Positions 40,719 through 48,872 of a DNA stretch of 51,573 nt are shown piece by piece; position 1 is the stretch's first letter; every line of letters starts with the position of its first letter. Source of the stretch: an uncultured Clostridia bacterium (lineage in GTDB: Bacteria; Bacillota; Clostridia; Oscillospirales; Oscillospiraceae); the NCBI GenBank assembly GCA_947165595.1, contig CAMVAV010000009.1, positions 1-51,573 on the forward strand, read 5' to 3'. The notes under the pieces were generated by a model that saw only the letters and a program-made list of their open reading frames with translations, had not been told where the DNA came from and ran no database searches. Both the position numbers and the translations under genes were made by a program.

Positions 40719-41666
40719 TCAGTCGTAATCGTTCATCCACGCGTCGCGCGCGAGCTCCCTCTCGCTCACGGCGGGCTTGCCCTTCCCGCGCGGGGCGTCG
40801 TTCTCGGCGCGCACCTCGTCCGGCGTGTGCAGGCCCTTCTCGTGCCAGCGCCGCAGAATGCCGTTGAGATACGCCCACTTGAGCTCGTGGCACTTGAGCA
40901 TCGTCTTGTCGTAGGCGATGGCGACGGTCTCCGGCGGAAAGCCCTGCTCCGCCCAGGCATGGAGATAACGCTCCTCGCCTGGCGCGGGGGCGCGCCCGCC
41001 GAGCTGCAGCGCCGCCATGTACTCCGGGTAGGACCGGCGGCGGTCGCGCTCGCCGCGAAGATAGGCGTCCGCCTCGGCATAGGTCGTCAGCTCGCGCCGC
41101 GCCCAGTCGTAGGCCGTCCTTTCGATCTCACGCATGGTGGGCGGCTTTTCCGTGCCGTACTGCTCCGCCTTGCGCTCGGCGCAGTAGCTGACCAGAAGAA
41201 AGATCACGTCCGCCGGAAAGCCCAGATAGTCGTACAGCCCCAACAGCTTTTTGACCGACGGCTCGCTCAGCCGGCCCAGCTTGCGCTCGACCTCCCGCAG
41301 CAGCGCGGCGAAGGAGGCGTCGCTCTCGAGCTTGCCCATCACGTCCTCGCGGCTGTATTCGGGCAGCGCGGTCTCCGGCGGCGGGGGCGCCGCGTTCGAT
41401 CGCGGCGCGGCGGCTCCTTCGCGGAAGGCGGCGGACGGGGCGCTGATCAGCCCCAGCGAGCAGAGCATCTGTTCCGCCGCGGAGAATTGCTCCGGCGTCC
41501 AGCGCAGCTCGGCGCGCAGCTTCTCCGGCTCCGACGCGCCGTGCTGCGCCAGGCAGAGGTACAGCAGCGCCGCGTCTCCGCTGCCGCCCTCGATCAGGCG
41601 GCGCACCGCGGAGGCGCCGAGCAGGATATTCTCTTCCTGGGTCAGATGCAGCATGTACTCGCCCAC
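40719..41666 (-). CDS. DnaD-domain replication initiation protein
   Basis: 315 residues from GTG 41666, with GAGG 10 bases upstream; an ATG at 41744 would add 26 Pro/Arg-rich residues and has no ribosome-binding site. N-terminal winged-helix part (LTQEENILLGASAVRRLIEG), a Pro/Ala-rich linker, then two DnaB_2/DnaD C-terminal domains (LGRLSEPSVKKLLGLYDYLG with VIFLLVSYCAE; and FPPETVAIAYDKTMLKCHEL with AYLNGILRRWHEKGLHT). The second has the YxxxIxxxW-type motif for DNA binding. Functions with DnaI in primosome assembly. First gene of a three-gene minus-strand operon. Confidence 0.85.
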   Translation of the reverse strand: MGEYMLHLTQEENILLGASAVRRLIEGGSGDAALLYLCLAQHGASEPEKLRAELRWTPEQFSAAEQMLCSLGLISAPSAAFREGAAAPRSNAAPPPPETALPEYSREDVMGKLESDASFAALLREVERKLGRLSEPSVKKLLGLYDYLGFPADVIFLLVSYCAERKAEQYGTEKPPTMREIERTAYDWARRELTTYAEADAYLRGERDRRRSYPEYMAALQLGGRAPAPGEERYLHAWAEQGFPPETVAIAYDKTMLKCHELKWAYLNGILRRWHEKGLHTPDEVRAENDAPRGKGKPAVSERELARDAWMNDYD

Positions 41667-41801
41667 GGGGCAGCAACCTCTTTTCGGGGGAAACGCACGC
41701 GCGCTCCCGCGCGGCGGGATCGGCGCTTTCTTCCAAAATGCCATACTATTTTACATGATAAAACCGGTTTCGTAAACAGGAAATTTTCCGTTTTACACCT
41801 C

Positions 41802-41829
41802 TTGCAACGCCGTGGGATTGTGCTATAGT
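41802..41829 (+). promoter_or_regulatory. Candidate promoter for zapA
   Basis: TTTACA (41802-41807), 16-base spacer, TATAGT (41824-41829) with an extended TGC before it. The leader carries a GGGCGCC/GGCGCCC palindrome at 41856-41871 before the zapA ribosome-binding site. Confidence 0.5.
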
Positions 41830-41899
41830 ATAATAGACATATAGTATGGGACACTGGGCGCCTCGGCGCCCCATCACGAAGGGAAAGGGAGTTAAGACC

Positions 41900-42214
41900 A
41901 TGGAAAATCGCGTCACCGTCAGCATCTGCGGCGAGGAATACACGCTCGTCGCCGAGGAAGCGCCGTCCTACATGCAGAAGGTCGGCGGCTATGTGGACAC
42001 CAAGATGGGCGCTCTGATCGAGTCGGCGAAGGTCGGCCGCACGGACGCCGCGGTGCTCACCGCCGTCAACATCGCGGACGAGCTGTTCAAGGAGCGCGAG
42101 GCGGCGGAGAGCCTGCGCGCCCAGGTCAAGCAGTACGTCGACGAGGCAAGCCGGGCGAAGAACGAGGCCTCCGAGCTCAAGCGCGAGCTGTTCAAGGCGC
42201 AGAACCGCAAGTGA
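41900..42214 (+). CDS. zapA: Cell division protein ZapA
   Basis: 104 residues from ATG 41900, with AAAGGGAG upstream. N-terminal beta part NRVTVSICGEEYTLVAEE, then YMQKVGGYVDTKMGALIE and a long C-terminal coiled coil (ADELFKEREAAESLRAQVKQ onward). ZapA bundles FtsZ filaments at the division site. Next to a U32 peptidase, as is common in Clostridia; 4-base gap. Confidence 0.9.
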   Translation: MENRVTVSICGEEYTLVAEEAPSYMQKVGGYVDTKMGALIESAKVGRTDAAVLTAVNIADELFKEREAAESLRAQVKQYVDEASRAKNEASELKRELFKAQNRK

Positions 42215-42218
42215 CGCC

Positions 42219-44255
42219 ATGACAGAGCTGCTGGCGCCCGCCGGGTCAAAGGAAGCGCTCGTCGCCGCCGTACAGAACGGCGCGGACGCGGTTTATCTTG
42301 GCGTTGACGAGTTCAACGCCCGCCGCGGCGCGCGCAATTTTTCGCCCGAGGAGCTGCGCTACGCGGTCGCGTACTGCCATCTGCGCGGCGTGCGGGTGTA
42401 TCTGACGCTCAACACCCTGGTCAACGACCGCGAGCTGCACGCCCTTGCCTCCACCGCCCGCGTTGCGAGCGAGGCGGGGGTCGACGCGATCCTCGTGCAG
42501 GATTGGGGCGTGGTCGACACGCTCCGCCGCGTCGTGCCCGACGTGCCGCTGCACGCGAGCACACAGATGACGGTCCATACGCTCTCCGGCGTGCGGGAGG
42601 CGGCGCGGCTGGGCCTTAGCCGCGTCGTGCTCGCGCGCGAGCTCAGCGGCGCGGAGATCGCGGAGCTGTGCCGCGAGAGCCCGATCGAGCTGGAGGTCTT
42701 CGTCCACGGCGCGCTGTGCATGTGCTATTCGGGCCAGTGCGCCATGAGCGCCGTCATCGGACAGCGCAGCGGGAACCGCGGGCTCTGCGCCCAGCCCTGC
42801 CGCCTGCCCTACGGCGAGAAATACCCCCTGAGCCTCAAGGACAACTGCCTTGCCGACTATATTCCGGAGCTTTCCGAGCTGGGCGTCGCCTGCCTCAAGC
42901 TGGAGGGGCGCATGAAGCGGCCGGAGTACGTCGCCGCCGTGACGGGCATCTATGCGCGCTTGCTGCGGGAGCACCGCGGCCCCACGGACGAGGAGCGCGC
43001 ACAGCTCGCCGCCGCCTTTTCGCGCGACGGGTTTACCGACGGCTACTATACCGGGCGCAAGGGACCGGAGATGTTCGGCGTCCGTCCCGGCGCGGCGCGC
43101 TGGCCGGAGGAGTGGTTCGCGCAGCTGCGCGCCGACTATGAGCGCGGCGATCTGCGGACCGTCCCCGTGCGCTTTGCCGCGAAGATCGCCGCGGACGAGC
43201 CGATCACGCTGATCGCCGCGGACGGCGACGGGAACATGGTCACGACGACCGGCGCTCCGCCCGAGCCGGCGCGTACGCGCAGCATCACGGAGGAGGAGGC
43301 GGAGCAGCGCCTGCGCAAAACGGGCGGCACCGCCTTCCGGGTCACGGAGTGCATCGTCCGCGCGGGCGAGGACCTCTCGGTCTCGGCGGCGTCGCTCAAC
43401 GCGCTGCGGCGCGACGCGCTTTCGGCGCTGGAGGAGAAGCGGACCGCCCTGCCCGAGCGGCGAGTCTTTGCCTACAGCGCCCCTGAGTCGATCGACTCAC
43501 CGGCGGAGCCGCCGCGCTGCACCGTATCCCTGATGCGCGCGGAGCAGCTCACGCCGGAGCTGGCCGAGCTGCGCCCCGCCATGGTCAGCCTGCCCATCGG
43601 CGCGTTCGCGGGGCTCGACCTCGAGCCCTATCTCGACCGGACGCGCTTTTGCGCCGTGCTTCCGCGCATCTACCGCTCGCGGGACGAGCAGGATCTGCGC
43701 GCGCAGCTCTCGGCGCTGCGCTACCACGGCGTCAGCGCGGTCGGGATCGGCAATCTGGGCCACTTTGGGCTCGCACGTGATAGCGGATTGGAATTATGGG
43801 GGCAATTATCACTCAACGTATTCAATTCTGCCTCGCTTTCCCTTCTGAAGGAGCAGGGATTGGCGGTCGCGGCGGTCTCCTTCGAGCTGCGGCGCGAGCA
43901 GGTGCGCGATTTGCAGAAATGTCTGCCCTGCGAAGCCATAGTCTATGGACGGCTGCCGCTGATGATTACGGAGAATCGGATTGAGACTGACAAGGACGGA
44001 ACCTTGACAGACCGCAGAAGTGAGCGCTTTCCCGTGCTTTCCGTGGAGGGCGGGCGCTGTGAGGTCGAAAACGCGAAGACGCTTTACCTCGCCGATCACG
44101 ACGACTGGAAGCACTTGGGCCTGACCTACGCTCTGCTGCGCTTTACGACCGAGACCCCGGCGGAGTGCGCGGCGATCCTGCGCGCATATACCGAGGGCGG
44201 CGGCGAGGCGCCCGCGGACATGACGCGCGGGCTGTTCTACCGCGGCGTGGAGTAG
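42219..44255 (+). CDS. U32 family peptidase
   Basis: 678 residues. TIM-barrel N-terminus LLAPAGSKEALVAAVQNGAD with AVYLGVDEFNAR; the U32 signature region ELEVFVHGALCMCYSGQC, followed by SGNRGLCAQPCRLPY, supplies four conserved Cys. C-terminal half matches the DUF3656-type extension. Members include collagenase-like proteins and RNA-hydroxylation factors (RlhA/TrhP) that use an Fe-S cluster at these Cys; the latter role seems more likely than proteolysis for this architecture. Starts 4 bases after zapA. The 124-base gap after it contains CCGCTTCG/CGAAGCGG (44319-44340), a possible terminator without T tract. Confidence 0.9.
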   Translation: MTELLAPAGSKEALVAAVQNGADAVYLGVDEFNARRGARNFSPEELRYAVAYCHLRGVRVYLTLNTLVNDRELHALASTARVASEAGVDAILVQDWGVVDTLRRVVPDVPLHASTQMTVHTLSGVREAARLGLSRVVLARELSGAEIAELCRESPIELEVFVHGALCMCYSGQCAMSAVIGQRSGNRGLCAQPCRLPYGEKYPLSLKDNCLADYIPELSELGVACLKLEGRMKRPEYVAAVTGIYARLLREHRGPTDEERAQLAAAFSRDGFTDGYYTGRKGPEMFGVRPGAARWPEEWFAQLRADYERGDLRTVPVRFAAKIAADEPITLIAADGDGNMVTTTGAPPEPARTRSITEEEAEQRLRKTGGTAFRVTECIVRAGEDLSVSAASLNALRRDALSALEEKRTALPERRVFAYSAPESIDSPAEPPRCTVSLMRAEQLTPELAELRPAMVSLPIGAFAGLDLEPYLDRTRFCAVLPRIYRSRDEQDLRAQLSALRYHGVSAVGIGNLGHFGLARDSGLELWGQLSLNVFNSASLSLLKEQGLAVAAVSFELRREQVRDLQKCLPCEAIVYGRLPLMITENRIETDKDGTLTDRRSERFPVLSVEGGRCEVENAKTLYLADHDDWKHLGLTYALLRFTTETPAECAAILRAYTEGGGEAPADMTRGLFYRGVE

Positions 44256-44379
44256 CAGGGCGCGCCGTGCCGCGCGGACGCGAAGGAGAGAACCGGCCCG
44301 CGCCCCCGCGGCAGACCGCTTCGGAGGCCGCGAAGCGGGGACGGCGGAAAGCCAAGTAACTATACAAAAGGTAATATTC

Positions 44380-44970
44380 ATGTACAATTCTACAAAACAT
44401 CATATCGTTTTGGCGTCCGGTTCACCGCGGCGGCAGGAGCTGCTGCGGCGCATCGGGATCGAGAGCTTCGACGTCGTCGTGCCCGACGCGGACGAGAGCT
44501 GCCCCGCGGGGCTGTCGGCGCGCGAGACCGTCGCCCACATCGCCCGCGCGAAGGCGGAGGCGGCGCGCGCGCTCACCGCGGCGGAGGATATCGTCATCAC
44601 GGCGGACACGATGGTCTTTCTCGGGGACGAGCGCCTGGGCAAGCCGCGCGACGAGGCGGACGCCCTGCGGATGCTCACGGAGCTTTCCGGGAACCGGCAC
44701 ACGGTCTGCACCGGCGTAACGGTGCGGCAAGGTGACAGGCTAAAATGCTTTACAGTATCGACGGATGTGTACTTTCGCCCGGTTCGGGAGGCAGAGCTGC
44801 GCGCCTATATCGCCTGCGGCGAGCCGATGGACAAGGCGGGCGCCTACGGGATTCAGGGGCGCGGCGCGCTGCTGGTCGAGCGGATCGACGGCGACTTTTT
44901 CAATGTCATGGGCCTGCCGGTGATGCCGCTTGCGCTTGCGCTGCGGGAATTCGATATAGATTTATTGTGA
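44380..44970 (+). CDS. maf: Maf-like nucleotide pyrophosphatase
   Basis: 196 residues: LASGSPRRQELLRRIG, VPDADESCP, ITADTMVFLGDERLGKP and VERIDGDFFNVMGLPV. Maf enzymes hydrolyse dTTP/UTP or modified nucleotides and slow septation when overproduced. Start ATG 44380 with AAAAGGTAA. It precedes mreC by 14 bases; maf-mreB-mreC-mreD is a conserved order in Firmicutes, here without mreB. Confidence 0.93.
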   Translation: MYNSTKHHIVLASGSPRRQELLRRIGIESFDVVVPDADESCPAGLSARETVAHIARAKAEAARALTAAEDIVITADTMVFLGDERLGKPRDEADALRMLTELSGNRHTVCTGVTVRQGDRLKCFTVSTDVYFRPVREAELRAYIACGEPMDKAGAYGIQGRGALLVERIDGDFFNVMGLPVMPLALALREFDIDLL

Positions 44971-44984
44971 TGGACTGAGCTGGT

Positions 44985-45824
44985 ATGAAGGACTTTTTCT
45001 CCCGGTACGGCGTTTGGATCCTTGCCGCCGCCGCGGCGATCGCGGTGACGCTGAGCGTACTGTCGTACTTTACCTCGACCTCGCCGCTGCTGGAGAACGC
45101 GGCGGGTATCGTGACCGCCCCCTTCCGTCTCGCGGCGGAGTCGGTGAGCCGCTGGGTCGAGGACAAGAAGCATTACTATCAGGAGTACAACGACCTGCTC
45201 GCGGAGAACGAGGCGCTGCGCGAGGAGGTGGCGGAGCTGCGCGCGAACGCCAGACAGGCGGACCGCGACCGGGAGGAAAACCGGCTGCTGCGCGAGCTGA
45301 TCGACCTGCGCGAGCAGCGGCGCGATTTTGAACTGGAGGCCGCGATGGTGCTCGAGCGCAGCGCGAACAACTGGACGCGCACGCTGACGCTCAACCGCGG
45401 CACGGCGCACGGCGTGGCGGCGAAAAACATGGTGGTCAGCAGCGAGGGCTATCTGATCGGCGTGGTGACGGAGGTCGGGCTGAACTGGTGCACGGTGCAG
45501 ACGATCATCGACACCGACACCGAGCTCGGCGCGCTGCTGTTCCGCACGGGCGACGTGGTGATGGCGGAGGGCGAATTCGCGCTTATGCGGGAAAAGCGCC
45601 TCAAGCTGACCTACCTCCCCTCCGGCACGGCGCTGCTGGTGGGCGACTACATCGTGACCTCGGGCCTCGGCGGCTACTATCCCTCCAATCTCGTCATCGG
45701 CACGGTCGAGAGCGTGGAGACCGACGACAACGGCCTTGCGCAGTACGCGGTGCTCGCGCCGATGCGCGACTTTGACACGCTGACCGAGGTGTTTGTCATC
45801 AAGAGCTTTGACATTGTGGAGTAA
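44985..45824 (+). CDS. mreC: Rod-shape determining protein MreC
   Basis: 279 residues. One membrane helix (about 9-27, VWILAAAAAIAVTLSVLSYF), a coiled coil (about 60-105, YNDLLAENEALREEVAELRA), then the two beta domains with TVQTIIDTDTELGALLFRTG and GDYIVTSGLGGYYPSNLVIG. It links MreB filaments to PBP2 and RodA outside the membrane. Followed by mreD after 9 bases. Confidence 0.95.
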   Translation: MKDFFSRYGVWILAAAAAIAVTLSVLSYFTSTSPLLENAAGIVTAPFRLAAESVSRWVEDKKHYYQEYNDLLAENEALREEVAELRANARQADRDREENRLLRELIDLREQRRDFELEAAMVLERSANNWTRTLTLNRGTAHGVAAKNMVVSSEGYLIGVVTEVGLNWCTVQTIIDTDTELGALLFRTGDVVMAEGEFALMREKRLKLTYLPSGTALLVGDYIVTSGLGGYYPSNLVIGTVESVETDDNGLAQYAVLAPMRDFDTLTEVFVIKSFDIVE

Positions 45825-45833
45825 GGGCGCACT

Positions 45834-46340
45834 ATGCTGACAAGACGCGACATCATTATAAAATGGTCGAGCTACGGCGCGGTTTCGCTGCTGCTGCTCT
45901 TTCTCTGCGCGCTGACGCTGCGGGACGTCCGGGTGCTGGGCGTCAACCTGTTTCTGCCGCCGCTGCTCGTGGGCGTGGTCGCCTCGGTGGAGGATACGCG
46001 CGCCGGCGTGCTCTACGCCCTTGTGTGCGGCGTGCTGTGCGACATGACGGTCGCGGGCACCTTTCCCTGCGTCTATACGCTCTCGTTCACGGCGGCGGCG
46101 CTTTGCTGCTCGCTGCTGGCGAAAAGCGTGCTCCAGCCGGGCGTCCTGTGCTCGCTGGCGGTGACGGCGCTGACGTTCTTCTTCGTCGACGCGCTCAATA
46201 TGCTCGCGCTCTTTTTCCGCGACCGCGCGCCGTTTAGCGCCATGCTGTCGCTCGCGCTGCGGGAGACGGCCGCCTCCTGCCTGCTTTTGATCGTGTGCCA
46301 CCCGGTGCTGCTGTGGCTGCACAGGAAATTCACGCTGTGA
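45834..46340 (+). CDS. mreD: Rod-shape determining protein MreD
   Basis: 168 residues, about five membrane helices, with the family feature of a charged first loop (LTRRDIIIKWSSYGAVSLLL) and GVLYALVCGVLCDMTVAGTF. Poorly conserved in sequence, but position after mreC and before PBP2 makes the call firm. Its stop overlaps the GTG start of the next gene. Confidence 0.88.
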   Translation: MLTRRDIIIKWSSYGAVSLLLLFLCALTLRDVRVLGVNLFLPPLLVGVVASVEDTRAGVLYALVCGVLCDMTVAGTFPCVYTLSFTAAALCCSLLAKSVLQPGVLCSLAVTALTFFFVDALNMLALFFRDRAPFSAMLSLALRETAASCLLLIVCHPVLLWLHRKFTL

Positions 46341-46813
46341 GCGGCGTCGTGCTCCGCGCCGCGGAGACCTCCGACGAGGCGCGGCTGGCCGGGGCGCTGC
46401 GCGCGTACCTCGCGGAGCTCGCGCCCTATTACGACGACGCGCGCGCCGCGGCCGCCGAAGCGCTGCTGCCGCTGTATTTTTCGGAGCCGGGGCGGCTCGC
46501 CCTCCTGTTCGAGCGCGGCGGCGAGTGGATCGGCTTCGCGCTCGTCAACGACCACAGCTTTCCCGGCGCCGCGGCGGACCGCACGCTCGCGGAGTTTACG
46601 GTCTTCCCCCCCTATCGCGGCACGCTCTGCGCCCGCGCGGCGGCGCGGGCGCTTTTTGAGAGCCGCCCCGGACGCTGGCGGCTCAAATACGCGGACGGCA
46701 ACGAGCGCGCCGCGCGCTTTTGGAAAAAGGTCACAGCGCCCTATTCTCCGACGGAGCGCCGCCTCGGCGGGGAGCTTCGCCTGACCTTCGATACGACCCC
46801 ATACGGAGGATAA
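46337..46813 (+). CDS. GNAT-like acetyltransferase in the mre operon
   Basis: 158 residues from GTG 46337, overlapping the mreD stop by 4 bases. GNAT pattern: N-terminal LRAAETSDEARLAGALRAYL, central IGFALVNDHSF, LAEFTVFPPYRGTLCARAAA (acetyl-CoA-binding region) and WRLKYADGNERAARFWKKVT. The substrate is unknown. Translationally coupled between mreD and PBP2, so it may act on a cell-wall or elongasome target, but operon hitch-hiking is possible. PBP2 starts 3 bases after it. Confidence 0.8.
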   Translation: MSGVVLRAAETSDEARLAGALRAYLAELAPYYDDARAAAAEALLPLYFSEPGRLALLFERGGEWIGFALVNDHSFPGAAADRTLAEFTVFPPYRGTLCARAAARALFESRPGRWRLKYADGNERAARFWKKVTAPYSPTERRLGGELRLTFDTTPYGG

Positions 46814-46816
46814 ACG

Positions 46817-48856
46817 ATGGAGGAAAACAAGAAGCTGCGCTATCGAATGACGGCGATCTGTCTGGTCTATATGCTGCTGCTGATCGTCTTCTTCGTCACG
46901 ATGTTCAACGCGCAGATCGTTCACGGGGCGGATTACCGGTCGCAGTCGGTACGCACGAACACGAGCGTCGAGACGGTGGAGGCGTCGCGCGGCATTATCA
47001 CCGACCGCAACGGCAAGGTGCTGGTGAGCAACCACGCGGTCTACACGCTGACCTTCGACCCCTCGCTCGTAGAGGAGGACGCGCTCAACGGCGAGCTGCT
47101 GCGCCTGATCGCGCTGCTGCGGCGCGAGGGCGTGGCGTGGTTCGACGAGCTGCCGCTGAGCGACGGCGCGCCCTACGCCTTCGACTACACCGTGCCGCGC
47201 TCCGGGATGCTGGTGAAGTACCTCGCGGACAAGAAGTGGATCGAGGAGGGCATGACCGCCGACGAGATGCGCGACGGCGTTTCGCCGCAGAAGATATTCG
47301 AGCGTATGTGCGATCTATACGGTGTGGACGAGACTCTCAGCGCAACGCAGAAGCGCGCCCTCGTCGGTCTGCGCTACTCGCTGGAGACGGCGAAGCTGGA
47401 CGGGGACGGCACGTTCCTCTTCGCGCGGGACGTGGACGTGGCGCTCATCTCCCTGCTCAAGGACGGCGGCTACGGCGGCATCCGCGTGGGCACCTCCGCC
47501 GTGCGCGAGTATCAGACGGAGGTGGCGGCGCACATCCTCGGCCACATCGGCAAGATTCAGAACTGGGACGATTACAAGGATAAAGAGGGCTACAAGTGGA
47601 ACGACCTCGTCGGCATCGACGGGGTGGAGTACGCGTTTGAGGACTATCTGCGCGGGACGGACGGCAAGCGCGTCGTCACCATGAACGAGGACGGCAAGGT
47701 GATCTCCGAGCTGTACTCCGTGGAGCCGCGGCCCGGCGGCAACGTCGCGCTGACGCTGGACATCGACTTTCAGGAGAAGGTCGAGCAGATCCTTGCCAAC
47801 GCGGTGGAGGAGATGACCGCGTCGGACGGGATCGGGCGCGGAGCCGCCGCCGCCGTGGTGCGCGTCGGCTCCGGCGAGACGCTGGCGCTCGCCACCTACC
47901 CCACCTTCTCGCGCGCCACGTTCAACCGGGACTACAACACGCTGCTCGAGGACCCGCTCTCCCCCATGCTCAACCGCGCCACGATGGGCCTCTATCCCCC
48001 CGGCTCGACCTTCAAGCCGGCGGCGGCGGTGGCTGCGCTGGAGACCGGCGCCATCACCACGCGCACGAAGATCCGCGACCTCGGCGTCTACAAGTACTAC
48101 GACCTGAACCTCAAGTGCTGGATCTGGCCGGGCAACCACGGGCTGATCAACGTGACCGACGCCATCACCGTCTCGTGCAACTACTTCTTCTATGAGGTCG
48201 GCAACCTGACCGGCATCGCGACGCTCGAGCGCTACGCCCGCGCCTTCGGCCTCGGCGAGCCGACGGGCATCGAGATTCCCGAGAGCGTCGGCACCATGAC
48301 CTCGCCCGAGTACGTCAACTCGCTCAAGGGGCAGCACTGGACGGACGGCATGACCCTTCAGGCGGCGATCGGCCAGGCGTACGACCTCTTCACGCCGCTC
48401 CAGCTCGCGAATTACATCGCGACGCTCGCCGGCGGCGGCACCCGCTACCCGGCGCATCTTCTCAAGGACGTGAGCGCCTACGACGGCGCCGTGCCCGTCT
48501 ACGTCTACGACGAGCCTCCGGTGGAAACGGTCGAGATCGGCGAGGAAAACCTCAAGGCGGTGCTCGCCGGGATGCGCAAGCTCGTCACGGACGGCAGTGT
48601 GCGCAGCCAGTTCAAGGACTGCGTCGTGGACGCCGCCGCCAAGACCGGCACGGCGCAGACGGGCGGCCGGGGCACGATCAGCAACGGCGTGTTCGTCGCC
48701 TTCGCGCCCTACGACGATCCGCAGATCGCGCTGGCGATCGTCATCGAAAAGGGCGACACGGGCGGCGCGCTCGCCGAAACGGCGGTCAACATCCTCAACG
48801 CCTATTTCACCGCCGCCGACCCCGACGTGGTGAAGGAAAACACGCTTATTAAATAA
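46817..48856 (+). CDS. mrdA: Penicillin-binding protein 2 (transpeptidase)
   Basis: 679 residues. Short cytoplasmic tail and one membrane helix (about 13-32), a PBP dimerisation domain with SRGIITDRNGKVLVSN, then the transpeptidase domain with Ser397 in GSTFKPA, Ser453-Cys-Asn455 and Lys609-Thr-Gly611 (AKTGTAQTGG). Class B PBP of the elongasome; mreC and mreD upstream fit this role. A conserved WIWPGNHG loop precedes the SxN motif. Complete. Confidence 0.95.
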   Translation: MEENKKLRYRMTAICLVYMLLLIVFFVTMFNAQIVHGADYRSQSVRTNTSVETVEASRGIITDRNGKVLVSNHAVYTLTFDPSLVEEDALNGELLRLIALLRREGVAWFDELPLSDGAPYAFDYTVPRSGMLVKYLADKKWIEEGMTADEMRDGVSPQKIFERMCDLYGVDETLSATQKRALVGLRYSLETAKLDGDGTFLFARDVDVALISLLKDGGYGGIRVGTSAVREYQTEVAAHILGHIGKIQNWDDYKDKEGYKWNDLVGIDGVEYAFEDYLRGTDGKRVVTMNEDGKVISELYSVEPRPGGNVALTLDIDFQEKVEQILANAVEEMTASDGIGRGAAAAVVRVGSGETLALATYPTFSRATFNRDYNTLLEDPLSPMLNRATMGLYPPGSTFKPAAAVAALETGAITTRTKIRDLGVYKYYDLNLKCWIWPGNHGLINVTDAITVSCNYFFYEVGNLTGIATLERYARAFGLGEPTGIEIPESVGTMTSPEYVNSLKGQHWTDGMTLQAAIGQAYDLFTPLQLANYIATLAGGGTRYPAHLLKDVSAYDGAVPVYVYDEPPVETVEIGEENLKAVLAGMRKLVTDGSVRSQFKDCVVDAAAKTGTAQTGGRGTISNGVFVAFAPYDDPQIALAIVIEKGDTGGALAETAVNILNAYFTAADPDVVKENTLIK

Positions 48857-48872
48857 GGAAGAAGGCAGAGCC

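Noticed and set aside
41667-41744. Upstream ATG for the DnaD-like gene
   Set aside because: No ribosome-binding site, and the added residues are Pro/Arg-rich and unlike DnaD proteins; GTG 41666 is preferred, though not certain.
41856-41871. GGGCGCC palindrome in the zapA leader
   Set aside because: Short GC palindrome with only two bases between the arms; common by chance in this composition, so not called as a regulator.
44165-44359. 64-codon frame between the U32 peptidase and maf
   Set aside because: Mostly inside the peptidase gene in another frame, Arg-rich, no ribosome-binding site.
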